A stretch of DNA of 64,000 nucleotides from Amycolatopsis lexingtonensis (GTDB lineage Bacteria > Actinomycetota > Actinomycetes > Mycobacteriales > Pseudonocardiaceae): NCBI RefSeq assembly GCF_014873755.1, contig NZ_JADBEG010000001.1, positions 10,299,001 to 10,363,000 of the forward strand. The letters are read 5' to 3'. Below are positions 35,928 to 45,449 of the stretch, piece by piece (the first letter of the stretch is position 1; each line of letters opens with the position of its first letter). The notes beneath the pieces were generated by a model. The model saw only the letters and a program-made list of their open reading frames with translations. It made no database searches and was not told where the DNA came from. The translations under genes were made by a program, and so were the position numbers.

Positions 35928-37418
35928 GTGAGCGACCGCATCAGCCACTGGATCGACGGCAAGCCGTTCACCGGGACGCCCGCGCGCAGCGGCGACGTGT
36001 TCGACCCGGCCACCGGCGAGGTCCGCGCGCAGGTCGACTTCGCCGGCGACGCCGAGATCGAAGCCGCCGTCGCCGCGGCCAAGGCGGCGCTGCCGGGCTG
36101 GCGCGGGACGTCGCTGGCGGGGCGGACGCGGGTGCTGTTCGCCTTCCGCGAGCTGCTCTCGGCCCGCAAGCACGAGCTGGCGAAGATCATCACGAGCGAG
36201 CACGGCAAGGTCGAGTCGGACGCGGCGGGGGAGATCGCCCGCGCGATCGAGAACGTCGAGTACGCCTGCGGCGCCGCCCAGCTGCTCAAGGGCGGTTTCA
36301 GCGAGAACGCCTCCACCGGCGTCGACGTCTACTCGATCGCCCAGCCGCTCGGCGTGGTCGGCGTGATCTCGCCGTTCAACTTCCCGGCCATGGTGCCGCT
36401 GTGGTTCGTCCCGAACGCGCTGGCCTGTGGGAACACCGTGGTGCTCAAGCCGAGCGAGAAGGACCCGTCGGCGGCGGTGTTCATCGCCGAGCTGTTCGCC
36501 GAAGCCGGGCTGCCCGCGGGCGCGCTCAACGTGCTGCACGGCGACAAGGCCGCGGTCGACGGCCTGCTGGAACACGCCGACGTCAAGGCGATCTCGTTCG
36601 TCGGCTCGACGCCGATCGCGCGCTACGTCTACGAAACCGGCACCCGGCACGGCAAGCGCGTCCAGGCGCTCGGCGGGGCCAAGAACCACATGGTCGTGCT
36701 GCCGGACGCCGACCTCGACCTCGCCGCGGACGCCGCGGTGTCGGCCGGGTTCGGCTCCGCGGGGGAGCGCTGCATGGCGGTGTCGGTGGTCGTCGCCGTC
36801 GACCCGGTCGGCGACGAGCTGGTCGCGAAGATCTCCGAGCGGATGGCGCGGCTGCGCGTCGGCGACGGCCGCGACCCCGAGTCCGAGATGGGCCCGCTGG
36901 TCACCAAGGCGCACCACGAGCGCGTGGCGTCCTATGTGGACGCCGGCGTCGAGTCGGGCGCGGCACTGGTCGTGGACGGCCGGGGCATCGAGGTGCCCGG
37001 CGACGGCTTCTGGCTCGGCCCGACGCTGTTCGACCACGTCCGCCCGGAGATGTCGATCTACACCGACGAGATCTTCGGCCCGGTGCTTTCGGTGGCGCGC
37101 GCGGCGTCCTACGACGACGCGCTGGCCCTGATCAACGCGAACCCGTACGGCAACGGCACGGCCATCTTCACCGGCGACGGCGCGGCCGCGCGGAAGTTCC
37201 AGAACGAGGTCGAGGTCGGCATGGTCGGCGTCAACGTGCCGATCCCGGTCCCGGTCGGCTACTACTCCTTCGGCGGCTGGAAGGACTCGCTGTTCGGCGA
37301 CAGCCACGCGTACGGGCCGGAAGGCTTCCACTTCTTCACCCGGACGAAGGTCGTGACGTCGCGGTGGCCGGACCGCTCGCACGCCGGGGTGAACCTGGGC
37401 TTCCCGCGCAACTCCTGA
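35928..37418 (+). CDS. mmsA: CoA-acylating methylmalonate-semialdehyde dehydrogenase
   Basis: This 496-residue aldehyde dehydrogenase oxidises malonate or methylmalonate semialdehyde to acetyl- or propionyl-CoA. The catalytic Cys282 is in GSAGERCMAVS, the NAD-binding GSTPIARYVYETG follows FVG, and PFNFPAMVPLWF provides the active-site asparagine. The usual ALDH general-base glutamate is replaced in GGAKNHMVVLPDAD, which is the mark of the CoA-dependent MMSDH branch. The last step of pyrimidine breakdown gives these semialdehydes from beta-alanine or beta-aminoisobutyrate, so its place beside pucR is logical. The start is GTG 35928. No aminotransferase for the intervening step is present. Confidence 0.92.
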   Translation: MSDRISHWIDGKPFTGTPARSGDVFDPATGEVRAQVDFAGDAEIEAAVAAAKAALPGWRGTSLAGRTRVLFAFRELLSARKHELAKIITSEHGKVESDAAGEIARAIENVEYACGAAQLLKGGFSENASTGVDVYSIAQPLGVVGVISPFNFPAMVPLWFVPNALACGNTVVLKPSEKDPSAAVFIAELFAEAGLPAGALNVLHGDKAAVDGLLEHADVKAISFVGSTPIARYVYETGTRHGKRVQALGGAKNHMVVLPDADLDLAADAAVSAGFGSAGERCMAVSVVVAVDPVGDELVAKISERMARLRVGDGRDPESEMGPLVTKAHHERVASYVDAGVESGAALVVDGRGIEVPGDGFWLGPTLFDHVRPEMSIYTDEIFGPVLSVARAASYDDALALINANPYGNGTAIFTGDGAAARKFQNEVEVGMVGVNVPIPVPVGYYSFGGWKDSLFGDSHAYGPEGFHFFTRTKVVTSRWPDRSHAGVNLGFPRNS

Positions 37419-37419
37419 G

Positions 37420-38238
37420 CTACGCGCCGCCGCGGACGGCGAGGGCCGAACGGCTTTCGTCGTCCGCGGGACGGCCGATCATCAGCCGCTGGTCGGTGTC
37501 CTGCAAGGGCAGCAGGACCTCGAAGTCCACGGCGATCACCCCGGCGCCGGGGTGGCGCAGCACCTTGCTCCCGCGGCCGTTGACCTGCACGTCCCGCTCG
37601 GCCCACAGCCGCGCGAACTCCTCGTTGCCCTCGGTGCATTCGGCGATCAGGCCGGTCAGCACCTCGTCCTCGGGGTGCGCGGCCCACGCGGTGCGCAGGT
37701 GGGCGATCCCCTCGCGCACGACGCGTTCGCGGTCGACGTAGTACTCGCGGATCTCCGGGTGCAGCAGGCACAGCCACATCGCGTTGCGCCGCGACGGCGG
37801 CAGGGTGCCGAAGTCCAGCAGCAGCCGTGCCATCCCGTCGTTCCAGGCCAGGATGTCGAAGCGGTGGTTCATCAGCATGGCCGGCAGCGGCGAGAGGTCC
37901 TCGACCAGCCGCGCGAGCGACGGCACCGCGGTGGTGGCGGGTTCCCCGGTGGCGCGGGGGCGCTGCCGGGCCAGGTCGAAGAAGTAGGCGCGCTCGGCTG
38001 CGGTCAGGCGCAACGCCCCGGACAGCGCTTCCACCACGGCCGCCGACGGCCGCAACCCGCGTGCCTGCTCCAGCCGCACGACGTAGTCGACGCTGACCCC
38101 GGCCAGCTCGGCGACCTCTTCGCGGCGCAGTCCCGGCGTCCGCCGCGACCGGCGCACGGGCAGGTCGAAGTCACGCGGGTCCAGGCGTTCCCGCCGGGTC
38201 CGCAGGAACGCGGCCAGCTCCACGGTGGCGGTGCTCAT
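37420..38238 (-). CDS. XRE-family regulator with MmyB-like ligand-binding domain
   Basis: This 272-residue regulator begins with a basic helix-turn-helix (TPGLRREEVAELAGVSVDYVVRLEQARG, residues 34-61). A PAS-like MmyB domain follows, with LSPLPAMLMNHRFDILAWN and a long DPDxEVLPLQDTDQRLMI-type end. The family binds fatty acids in some members and often controls a divergent oxidoreductase. Here the divergent gene at 38356 is an aldo/keto reductase, which is the likely target. It is convergent with mmsA, with one base between stops. Confidence 0.88.
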   Translation of the reverse strand: MSTATVELAAFLRTRRERLDPRDFDLPVRRSRRTPGLRREEVAELAGVSVDYVVRLEQARGLRPSAAVVEALSGALRLTAAERAYFFDLARQRPRATGEPATTAVPSLARLVEDLSPLPAMLMNHRFDILAWNDGMARLLLDFGTLPPSRRNAMWLCLLHPEIREYYVDRERVVREGIAHLRTAWAAHPEDEVLTGLIAECTEGNEEFARLWAERDVQVNGRGSKVLRHPGAGVIAVDFEVLLPLQDTDQRLMIGRPADDESRSALAVRGGA

Positions 38239-38355
38239 GCCGGGTCCAACCGGCAGGGTGGGAGCGCTGTTCCCAGGAAGGTCCTTCCCTTACCTCCGGC
38301 GCGTCGCGGGCAGAGGCTGGTGCCCGAAGACGATCACCGACACAGGAGGACCCCG

Positions 38356-39414
38356 ATGGCGCTCACCCTCGACACCTACCGGCTGCTGGGCCGGTCCGGG
38401 CTGCGGGTTTCCCCGCTGGCGCTGGGCACGGCCACCTTCGGCACCGAGTGGGGCTGGGGCGCGGAGGCGGCCGAGGCACGCAAGCTGTTCGACACCTACG
38501 TCGAGCGCGGCGGCAATTTCCTCGACACGGCGCCGACGTACACCGACGGCAGCTCCGAGCGGTTGCTCGGCGAATTCGCCCGCGAGCACCGCGAAAGCCT
38601 GGTGCTGGCGACCAAGTACACGACGCTGCTGCGGCCCGGCGACCCGAACTCCGGCGGCCCGCACCGCAAGAGCCTGTTCGCGTCGGTGGAGGCCAGCCTC
38701 CGGCAGCTGGGCACGGACTACCTCGACCTGCTGCACCTGCACGTCTGGGACTTCACGACGCCGGTCGAGGAGATCCTGCGCGGCCTCGACGACCTGGTCC
38801 GCCAGGGCAAGGTCCGGTACCTGGCGATGTCCAACGTCCCGGCCTGGGAGGTCTCGCGGATGCAGGCGATCGCGGACCTGCGGGGCTGGACGCCGCTGAT
38901 CGCGCTGCAGGTCGAGTACAGCCTGATCCGGCGGGACGCCGAACGCGACCTGATCCCGATGGCGCGGGAGCTGGGCCTCGGCGTGACGCCGTACTCGCCG
39001 CTGGGCGGCGGCGTGCTGTCGGGCAAGTACCGCGGTGCCGGTACCGAGAAGAGCACCCGCCGGAGCTTCAACGCCGGGCTGGGCATGGTCACCGACCGCA
39101 CGCTCGCCATCGCCGACGTCGTGACCGAGGTCGCGGCCGAAGCGGGGCACACGCCCGCCCAGGTCGCGCTGGCCTGGACCCTGCGGAACCCGGCCGTGAC
39201 GGCGCCGGTCGTCGGCGCCCGCACGCTCGCCCAGCTGGAGGGCAACCTGGGCGCCCTCGGCGTCGAGTTCACGCCGGAGCAGCTGGCCCGGCTCGACGAG
39301 GTGAGCGCGATCGACCTCGGCTACCCGCACGACCTGCTCGGCAGCGACCACATCCGCGCGGTCACCCGCGGCGACCTGGCGATCGAGCCGCGGCTTACGC
39401 CGGCAGGACGGTGA
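38356..39414 (+). CDS. Aldo/keto reductase
   Basis: This 352-residue NADPH-dependent TIM-barrel oxidoreductase shows the AKR residues: Asp in NFLDTAPTYTDG with the following tyrosine, Lys in VLATKYTT and His in DLLHLHVWD. The NADP-binding end has SPLGGGVLSGKYRG and PVVGARTLAQLEGNL. An AGGAGGACCCCG ribosome binding site precedes ATG 38356. The substrate is probably a small aldehyde or ketone. The divergent XRE/MmyB regulator is the likely controller. Its 3' end overlaps the convergent membrane-protein gene by 20 bases. Confidence 0.9.
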   Translation: MALTLDTYRLLGRSGLRVSPLALGTATFGTEWGWGAEAAEARKLFDTYVERGGNFLDTAPTYTDGSSERLLGEFAREHRESLVLATKYTTLLRPGDPNSGGPHRKSLFASVEASLRQLGTDYLDLLHLHVWDFTTPVEEILRGLDDLVRQGKVRYLAMSNVPAWEVSRMQAIADLRGWTPLIALQVEYSLIRRDAERDLIPMARELGLGVTPYSPLGGGVLSGKYRGAGTEKSTRRSFNAGLGMVTDRTLAIADVVTEVAAEAGHTPAQVALAWTLRNPAVTAPVVGARTLAQLEGNLGALGVEFTPEQLARLDEVSAIDLGYPHDLLGSDHIRAVTRGDLAIEPRLTPAGR

Positions 39415-39925
39415 TCAGCACCCGGGCCCGCGGGGTCAGCAGGACGGTGTTGTTCCGGTCCGGCTGGATCCGCAGGTCCGTCGTGCGGTAGAGCTGGAAC
39501 TCCTTCCCGCCCGCCGTGAGGTAGTGGTGCTCGTTCATGCCCTTGCTGAGCCGCGTGGAGAGCACGATCGGGTACTCGCGGTCGGGCCGCTGCCTGCCGA
39601 AGTCGTGGGTCCAGCCGGTGATCGCGACCAGCCGCCCGTCCCGGACGTCGGCCAGCCGGCGCCCGCAGACGAACGCGAGCCACGCGGCCAGCGCGAGGAG
39701 GGGGAGCGCCGTGCCGAGGGCCGCGGCCACCGTGGCCCCGGCGAGCCGGGCGCCGAACCGGGTGTCGATCGTGGAGAGCGGGATGACCACGGCGACGACG
39801 AGCGCCGCGATCCCGACGATCGCGGCCAGCCAGAACGAGCCGTCGAGCACCTTCCCCCGCTGCGAGGGGTGGAGCCGGCCCTGCCGGTTGGCCAGCTCCA
39901 CCTCCGCCTGCCCGGCCGCGGTCAC
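39395..39925 (-). CDS. Two-span membrane protein, last gene of the secretion-substrate module
   Basis: This 176-residue protein has two membrane segments (about residues 31-50 and 63-88) and a C-terminal soluble part, GWTHDFGRQRPDREYPIVLSTR ... YRTTDLRIQP, that resembles a PH-like domain. I do not recognise a family. The GTG start overlaps the stop of the large secretion-substrate gene by four bases. If the upstream protein is a toxin, this would be the natural place for an immunity protein, but that is a guess from position. It is convergent with the aldo/keto reductase gene. Confidence 0.6.
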   Translation of the reverse strand: MTAAGQAEVELANRQGRLHPSQRGKVLDGSFWLAAIVGIAALVVAVVIPLSTIDTRFGARLAGATVAAALGTALPLLALAAWLAFVCGRRLADVRDGRLVAITGWTHDFGRQRPDREYPIVLSTRLSKGMNEHHYLTAGGKEFQLYRTTDLRIQPDRNNTVLLTPRARVLITVLPA

Positions 39926-41130
39926 TCGCCTTCACCCTCCGGGTGTTCCTTCTCGTAGGCCTCTTGGCCTTCGTGGTAGCGGTCGATCTGCTCGTTCTCC
40001 TGGCGGCGCCCTTCGGTGGCGACGCCGACGCCGTCGGCGAGGTTGAACCCCGGGACCTTGCCGCCGCCCTCGCGCCACTCCTTCTGGCTGAGGAAGCTGC
40101 GGCCGTCGTCGGAGAGCTTGTCGCCGAGCCCCTCGACCTTCTCACGGCCGGGGACGTGCTCCTTGGCGGCGTCGCTCCACCCTTTGGCCGTCTCCTCGGC
40201 GGACTTCGCCTCCTTGCCCGCCTGCTTCAGCTCGTTGGCCCGCCGCTCGATGTTCGCGGCGGTGTCGACGCTCTTGTCCACGATCTTGTCGACGCCCTTG
40301 CCGACCTTCTTGAGGGCGTTCGCCGCGCCTTCGAGCGCCGCCTTCGACTTGCCGGCACCCTTGGCCAGTCCCTCGAGCTTCTCGACGATCTTCGCGATCC
40401 GCGTGCTGATCTTCTCGGCGAGGACCCCGCCTTCGACGACCGTGTCGGCGATGAACGCCGCGATCGTGCCACCGAAGGTGCACCACGACGCCGCCAGCGC
40501 GGCCAGCGCCTTGACGATCAGCTCGCCCACGAACGACGAAATCATGTCGCGGATCAGCCCGCGCTCGGTGCCGACCAGCGCGGCGCCGACGTTCATCGCC
40601 GTCGACGCGCTGTCGGCGTGCGAAGCCGCTCCGCGCAGGACGCCGACGTAGCTCTCCGCCGTCTTCTGGTACGCCTCGGCGGACCCGCAGTCGCTGAAGG
40701 ACTGCTGGACCTTCTTCGCCTGCTGCTCGTACTGCTCGGCCGTTTCGGTGAGCTGCTTCGAGATGTTCGACCAGGTCACGGCCTTGGCGGTGACGGCTTC
40801 GGGCTTGCCGGCGAGCTTGTCGAGGCCGTCCTTGAGGAAGCTGATGTGCTCGATCAGCCAGCCGACGCCGGCGCTCGCGAGCGAGCCGAGCGGGTCCATC
40901 GCCGCGCCGAGCAGGTCGAGGGCGTCGGTGCCGACGTCCATCGCGAGGTTGCCCCAGTCGCCGTTGCGGGCGTCGGTCAGCGTCGAGGCGGCGTCGCTGA
41001 AGATGCCCGCGCCGCCGGTCTGGGCGTTGACGTTGTCGAGCTCGCCTTTGGACGAGTCGCCCATGCCGCTCCAGAAGCCGCTGCTCGGCTCGCTGGTCGC
41101 GACCAGGGGGTTCTCCTGCGTCTCGGTCAT
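39922..41130 (-). CDS. Large WXG100-like putative type VII secretion substrate
   Basis: This 402-residue protein starts at ATG 41130 (MTETQENPLVATSEPSSGFWSGMGDSSKGELD). Residues 95-210 form a long helical pair, with AVTWSNISKQLTETAEQYEQQAKKVQQSFSDCG in the position of a WXG100 helix; a hydrophobic segment follows (SFVGELIVKALAALAASWCTFGGTIAAFIAD). Residues 250-340 are Lys/Ala-rich helices (KKVGKGVDKIVDKSVDTAANIERR), and the C-terminus is charged and ends HPEGEGE. No known toxin motif is visible. It overlaps both neighbouring genes by four bases, so the module is translated as a unit. Confidence 0.65.
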   Translation of the reverse strand: MTETQENPLVATSEPSSGFWSGMGDSSKGELDNVNAQTGGAGIFSDAASTLTDARNGDWGNLAMDVGTDALDLLGAAMDPLGSLASAGVGWLIEHISFLKDGLDKLAGKPEAVTAKAVTWSNISKQLTETAEQYEQQAKKVQQSFSDCGSAEAYQKTAESYVGVLRGAASHADSASTAMNVGAALVGTERGLIRDMISSFVGELIVKALAALAASWCTFGGTIAAFIADTVVEGGVLAEKISTRIAKIVEKLEGLAKGAGKSKAALEGAANALKKVGKGVDKIVDKSVDTAANIERRANELKQAGKEAKSAEETAKGWSDAAKEHVPGREKVEGLGDKLSDDGRSFLSQKEWREGGGKVPGFNLADGVGVATEGRRQENEQIDRYHEGQEAYEKEHPEGEGE

Positions 41131-41444
41131 GCCGGCAGCTCCTTGCCGATGCCTTCGATCAGGCACTTCGTCGTCTGTTCGTGCTCGGTGAAGGCGCCGT
41201 GGGCGGTCTTCACCCGGTCGGCGACCTCGTGCCCGGCGTCGACGGCCGAGCGGAGGAAGTCCTCGGCCTGGCTCGTCCAGATCTGGATCGGCACCGCGAA
41301 CACCTGCCCGATCAGCCCGAACGCGTCGAAGTCGAGCGCTTGCGCGCTGCCGGCGGCGTCGAGGGCCTGCTGGACCTTGTCGGCGATCTCGCGGATCTCG
41401 TCCTCGTGCCCGCCGAGGACGTCGAAGTCGACCTTCAGCGCCAT
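41127..41444 (-). CDS. ESX-type small helical protein (EspC/DUF2580-like)
   Basis: This 105-residue protein begins MALKVDFDVLGGHEDEIREIADKVQQALDAAG and has two long helices with a turn at about residues 40-55, matching the DUF2580 type VII secretion targets. Such proteins are exported as dimers with partner substrates. It overlaps the YbaB-like gene by one base and the large substrate gene by four bases. No EccC ATPase or other ESX machinery is in the window, so export would rely on a system elsewhere. Confidence 0.7.
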   Translation of the reverse strand: MALKVDFDVLGGHEDEIREIADKVQQALDAAGSAQALDFDAFGLIGQVFAVPIQIWTSQAEDFLRSAVDAGHEVADRVKTAHGAFTEHEQTTKCLIEGIGKELPA

Positions 41445-41926
41445 CAGAGCCCCCGGCGCAGGATCGGGCCGCCGAAGTCCTCGTCGTCGTCCGGCCGCGG
41501 CCGGACCGGACGCACGGGCGGTGGCGGCGGCGGTGTCGCGGGCTCGGCGGCGGTGAATTCCCAGCGCGGTGGTTTTTCCGCTTCTTCGGGCAATTCGGGC
41601 GCGGGGATCTGCTCCTGGAGGAAATGCATCGCGTCGCTGTCGGGCCCGATCACCGGCGCCATGATCGCGGTCAGCTGCTGCGCGGCGTCGACCTGAGCGC
41701 GCTTGGCGGCCGCGAGGACGGCCTGGGCGAGCCGGGCCCGCGGCAGCTCGTCGGCGCGCGGGCCGAAGGTGAGTTCCTGCAGCGCACCGCTGGTGTTGAC
41801 GGTGACCGTGACGGCCCCGTCGGGACTCGAGGCGGTCGCCGAGACGTGTTCGAGCCGGGCCTTCGCCTCGGCCGCGCGCCGGGCGATTTCGGGCATTCCG
41901 GCCGAAGCCGGTTCAATTCGGTTCAC
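41444..41926 (-). CDS. YbaB/EbfC-family nucleoid-associated protein
   Basis: This protein of about 160 residues has a core AKARLEHVSATASSPDGAVTVTVNTSGALQELTFGP that matches YbaB: an amphipathic helix, two beta strands with the DGAVTVTV and LxxLxF signatures, then a helix. The C-terminus is long and Pro/Glu-rich. YbaB-like genes often lead actinobacterial type VII secretion substrate operons, as here. The start is set at GTG 41926; ATG 41896 is an alternative that shortens the protein by 10 residues, and longer starts are less likely. Confidence 0.75.
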   Translation of the reverse strand: MNRIEPASAGMPEIARRAAEAKARLEHVSATASSPDGAVTVTVNTSGALQELTFGPRADELPRARLAQAVLAAAKRAQVDAAQQLTAIMAPVIGPDSDAMHFLQEQIPAPELPEEAEKPPRWEFTAAEPATPPPPPPVRPVRPRPDDDEDFGGPILRRGL

Positions 41927-42305
41927 GGCGACCTCGGAAGTCGGGAAGGGCATGCGGATCAGAGGCAGCAAACCGCTTTTCGGTTCCCCCATCAACCCGG
42001 GAATTCGATTCGAGAACAGCACATGGGAATTGATTTGGACACCCTTTACCCGACCGGCGCTGCCCGGGCCGAGCACGATCCGCGCGGCGGGCGTCTTGAA
42101 TGACTCATTCAGGACCTCCGAAGACCTGAATGAGTCATTCAAGACCTTCGGGCGAGCCCGGCGGCGGGTGCGGCTCGATCGGCGAGACCTCCGCTCGTGC
42201 GCGACCCTGCCTCCACCACCCCGCGACGACGACCGGGGTTGAGCACGATCGGCTCAGGCTTCCGTAAACTCGGGGTCGGCAGCGAAACGAGGTAGGTGAG
42301 GACCG
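41927..42305. other. Divergent gap between the YbaB-like gene and hrcA
   Basis: This 379-base gap contains family B repeat copy 3 (42093-42145). A GTAAACTC stretch near 42264 could be a -10 region for hrcA, but no clear partner -35 box is seen. I find no CIRCE element (TTAGCACTC with its complement) here. Some in-frame extension of the YbaB-like gene is possible at the left, but codons beyond 41926 look non-coding. Confidence 0.5.
42093..42145. repeat. Palindromic intergenic repeat, family B, copy 3
   Basis: It starts GTCTTGAATGACTCATTCAG and ends CAAGAC at 42140-42145. The central base of each TGAATGASTCATTCA half is the reverse of copies 1 and 2, so this copy is in the opposite orientation. 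It lies in the gap between two divergent genes, where a terminator role makes little sense. Confidence 0.9.
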
Positions 42306-43328
42306 GTGGCCAACGCGGAGGAGCGCCGCTTCGACGTGCTGCGTGCGATCGTCGCCGACTACGTCTCCAACCAGGAGCCGGTCGGGTCGAAGGCGATCGT
42401 CGAGCGGCACAACCTGGGCGTGTCGAGCGCCACCGTGCGCAACGACATGGCCACCCTCGAAGAAGAGGGCTACATCACCCAGCCGCACACGAGCGCCGGG
42501 CGCGTGCCCACCGACAAGGGGTACCGGCTCTTCGTCGACCGGCTCTCCGAGGTCAAGCCGCTGAGCGCCGCCGAGCGCCGGGCGATCACCACCTTCCTCG
42601 ACAGCGGCACCGACCTCGACGACGTCCTCCGCCGCTCGGTGCGGCTGCTCGCGCAGCTGACCCGGCAGGTCGCCGTCGTCCAGTACCCGATGCTGACCAA
42701 CGCCAAGGTGCGGCACCTCGAAGTCGTGCCGCTCACCCCGGCGCGCCTGATGCTGGTGCTGATCACCGACAACGGGCGCGTCGACCAGCGGACGGTCGAC
42801 CTCGGCGACGTCGTCACCGAAGACGACGTCAGCCGGCTCCGGACCGTCCTCAACGCGGCGATGGCCGGGCGGCGGCTGAACGACGCCGCGGCGCGGGTCG
42901 CCGAGCTGCCCGACAAGTCGCCCGGCGAGCTGCGCGACGCGCTCATCCGCGTCACGACGGTCCTGGTCGAATCGCTGGCCGAGCACCCCGAAGAACGCCT
43001 GGTCCTCGGCGGTACCGCCAACCTCACCCGCAACGTCGCCGACTTCCCGGGTTCGCTGCGCCAGGTCCTCGAAGCCCTCGAGGAACAGGTCGTCGTGCTC
43101 AAGCTGCTGGCCGCCGCGCGCAACCCCGGTGCGATCACGGTGCGCATCGGTGAGGAAAATGAAGACGAGCAGATGCGCAGCACCTCGGTCGTGTCGATCG
43201 GCTACGGCCAGGACATGGTGCTCGGCGGCATGGGGGTGGTCGGCCCGACCCGGATGGACTACCCCGGCACGATCGCCGCGGTGCGCGCGGTCGCCAACTA
43301 CGTGGGGCAGATCCTGCACGGCCGCTGA
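42306..43328 (+). CDS. hrcA: Heat-inducible transcription repressor HrcA
   Basis: This 340-residue repressor of class I heat-shock genes recognises CIRCE. The N-terminal winged helix (residues 1-75) contains [55 protein letters not shown], and the C-terminal GAF-like dimerisation domain ends near [25 protein letters not shown]. The start is GTG 42306, preceded by GAGGTAGGTGAGGACC. The hrcA-dnaJ arrangement is conserved in actinobacteria. No CIRCE sequence was seen in its own upstream region, so self-repression is not supported by this window. Confidence 0.95.
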   Translation: MANAEERRFDVLRAIVADYVSNQEPVGSKAIVERHNLGVSSATVRNDMATLEEEGYITQPHTSAGRVPTDKGYRLFVDRLSEVKPLSAAERRAITTFLDSGTDLDDVLRRSVRLLAQLTRQVAVVQYPMLTNAKVRHLEVVPLTPARLMLVLITDNGRVDQRTVDLGDVVTEDDVSRLRTVLNAAMAGRRLNDAAARVAELPDKSPGELRDALIRVTTVLVESLAEHPEERLVLGGTANLTRNVADFPGSLRQVLEALEEQVVVLKLLAAARNPGAITVRIGEENEDEQMRSTSVVSIGYGQDMVLGGMGVVGPTRMDYPGTIAAVRAVANYVGQILHGR

Positions 43329-43359
43329 GCCGGGCAGAGCAGAAGGAGAAGCGAAGACG

Positions 43360-44526
43360 GTGGCGAGGGACTACTACGGCATCCTCGGGGTGGCGAAGAA
43401 CGCGAGCGATCAGGAGATCAAGCGCGCGTACCGGAAGCTGGCCAGGGAGCTGCACCCCGACGTCAACCCGTCGGAAGACGCCCAGCACAAGTTCGGCGAG
43501 GTCACCACGGCCTACGAGGTGCTGTCGGACCCGCAGAAGCGCAAGATCGTCGACCTCGGCGGCGACCCGATGGACGGCGGCGCGCGCGGCGGGGGCGGCG
43601 GCGACCCGTTCGCCGGCTTCGGCGGCCTCGGCGACATCATGGACGCCTTCTTCGGCGCGGCGGGCGGCGGTGGTGGCGGCCGCGGCCGTGGCCCGCGCAG
43701 CCGCGTCCAGCCCGGCTCCGACGCCCTCATCCGGCTCGGCCTCACCCTCGAGGAGTGCGCGACCGGCGTCGACAAGGAAATCGCCGTCGACACGGCCATC
43801 GTCTGCGACCTCTGCCGCGGCGCGGGCACGTCCGAGGGCACCTCGGTCAAGACCTGCGACACCTGCGGCGGCGCCGGCGAAGTCCAGTCCGTCCAGCGGT
43901 CCTTCCTCGGCCAGGTCGTCACGGCCCGCCCCTGCCCGGTCTGCCGCGGCTTCGGCGAGGTCATCCCCGACCCCTGCCGCCAGTGCGGCGGCGACGGCCG
44001 CGTCCGCGCCCGCCGCAACGTCACCGCCAAGATCCCGCCGGGCGTCGGCGACGGCATGCGCATCCGCCTCTCCGGCCAGGGCGAGGTCGGCCCCGGCGGC
44101 GGCCCGGCGGGCGACCTCTACGTCGAGATCGACGAGACCCCGCACGAGGTCTTCGTCCGCCAGGGCCACGACCTGCACTGCAACTTCCGCATCCCGATGA
44201 CGACCGCCGCGCTCGGCGCCACCGTGCCCATCGCGACCCTCGTCGACGGCGACTACGAACTCGACATCGAACCCGGCACCCAGCCCAACGCCGAGCTCGT
44301 CCTCACCGGCAAGGGCATGCCCCGGCTGCGCTCCTCCGGCCGCGTCGACGGCCGCGGCGACCTGCACGTCCACATCGACGTCCAGGTCCCGACCAAGCTC
44401 GACGACGCCCAGCGCGAGCTGCTCGTCGAGCTGGCCCAGCAGCGCGGCGAGGAAGCCCCGACGCTGTCGTCGAACGGCAAGCACGGCGGCCTGTTCTCCA
44501 AGCTGCGCGCCAAGAACCACCGCTGA
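43360..44526 (+). CDS. dnaJ: Molecular chaperone DnaJ (second actinobacterial DnaJ)
   Basis: This 388-residue Hsp40 starts at GTG 43360 after an AGAAGGAGA ribosome binding site. The J domain carries His32-Pro33-Asp34 (LHPDVNP). A Gly-rich region of about 35 residues and a four-repeat zinc finger follow ([32 protein letters not shown]), then the two client-binding domains. It stimulates DnaK. The hrcA-linked copy is usually the second DnaJ (DnaJ2) in actinomycetes, the first being next to dnaK-grpE. It is 31 bases after hrcA, so the two are co-transcribed. Confidence 0.95.
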   Translation: MARDYYGILGVAKNASDQEIKRAYRKLARELHPDVNPSEDAQHKFGEVTTAYEVLSDPQKRKIVDLGGDPMDGGARGGGGGDPFAGFGGLGDIMDAFFGAAGGGGGGRGRGPRSRVQPGSDALIRLGLTLEECATGVDKEIAVDTAIVCDLCRGAGTSEGTSVKTCDTCGGAGEVQSVQRSFLGQVVTARPCPVCRGFGEVIPDPCRQCGGDGRVRARRNVTAKIPPGVGDGMRIRLSGQGEVGPGGGPAGDLYVEIDETPHEVFVRQGHDLHCNFRIPMTTAALGATVPIATLVDGDYELDIEPGTQPNAELVLTGKGMPRLRSSGRVDGRGDLHVHIDVQVPTKLDDAQRELLVELAQQRGEEAPTLSSNGKHGGLFSKLRAKNHR

Positions 44527-44528
44527 CC

Positions 44529-45281
44529 GTGCCCGACACCACCCTGCCGGTCTTCCTCGCCGAGACCGTCCCCGCCTCCGGGCGGACGGTGCTCGACGGC
44601 GAGGAAGCCCGGCACGCGGCCACCGTCCGCCGCCTGCGCGCGGGGGAGCGGCTGGTGCTCTCCGACGGCGCCGGCGCCATGGCGCGTTGCATCGTCGAAG
44701 CCGTCCAGCCCGGGCGGGACGCGGCCCTGACCCTCACCGTCGAGGAAAGCTGGACCGAGGAACCGCCCGCCCTGCGCGTCGTCCTCGCCCAAGCCCTCGC
44801 CAAGGGCGACCGCGGCGAACTCGCCGTCGAACTCGCCACCGAAGCCGGCGTCGACGCCGTCGTACCCTGGCGCGCCGCCCGCAGCGTCGCCAAGTGGGAC
44901 GACGGCGGCCGCGGCGACAAAGCCCTCGCCCGCTGGCGCGCCACCGCCCGCGCCGCCGCCAAGCAAGCCCGCCGCGCCCACGTCCCCGCCGTCACCGAGC
45001 CCGTCACCACCCGCGAGCTCGCCGACCTCATCGCCACCACCTCCCTGGCCGTCGTGCTCGAATCCGACGTCCCCGACCGCCTCACCGACTTGACCCTCCC
45101 CGACACCGGCGACCTCCTCCTCGTCGTCGGCCCCGAAGGCGGCATCACCGACGACGAGCTCACCACCCTGCGCGAAGCCGGCGCCCGAGCCGTCCGCCTC
45201 GGCACGACCGTCCTGCGCACCTCCACCGCCGCGGCGGTCGCCCTCGGCGCGCTAGGGGCCCTGACCACCCGCTGGCACTGA
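44529..45281 (+). CDS. rsmE: 16S rRNA (uracil1498-N3)-methyltransferase RsmE
   Basis: This 250-residue SPOUT methyltransferase has an N-terminal PUA-like domain (GEEARHAATVRRLRAGERLVLSDG). The deep trefoil knot motifs VVGPEGGITDDEL and RLGTTVLRTSTAAAVAL near the C-terminus bind S-adenosylmethionine. It methylates U1498 in the ribosomal decoding region. The GTG lies two bases after the dnaJ stop, so it is in the hrcA-dnaJ operon, as in most actinobacteria. Confidence 0.95.
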   Translation: MPDTTLPVFLAETVPASGRTVLDGEEARHAATVRRLRAGERLVLSDGAGAMARCIVEAVQPGRDAALTLTVEESWTEEPPALRVVLAQALAKGDRGELAVELATEAGVDAVVPWRAARSVAKWDDGGRGDKALARWRATARAAAKQARRAHVPAVTEPVTTRELADLIATTSLAVVLESDVPDRLTDLTLPDTGDLLLVVGPEGGITDDELTTLREAGARAVRLGTTVLRTSTAAAVALGALGALTTRWH

Positions 45282-45449
45282 AAAGATCAACCCCGAAAAA
45301 ACCCGCGAATTTGCGCCCAGTTATGGCGCGATCACACTCCGACCCGTTACTCTCGTTTACTAACGCGCCACCGAACGTTTCGGCGCGCCACTGGGAAGAC
45401 ACGAGCTCCGCCGGGCACCTCCCCCCTCGGTCCGGCGGCAGCCGCGGCG

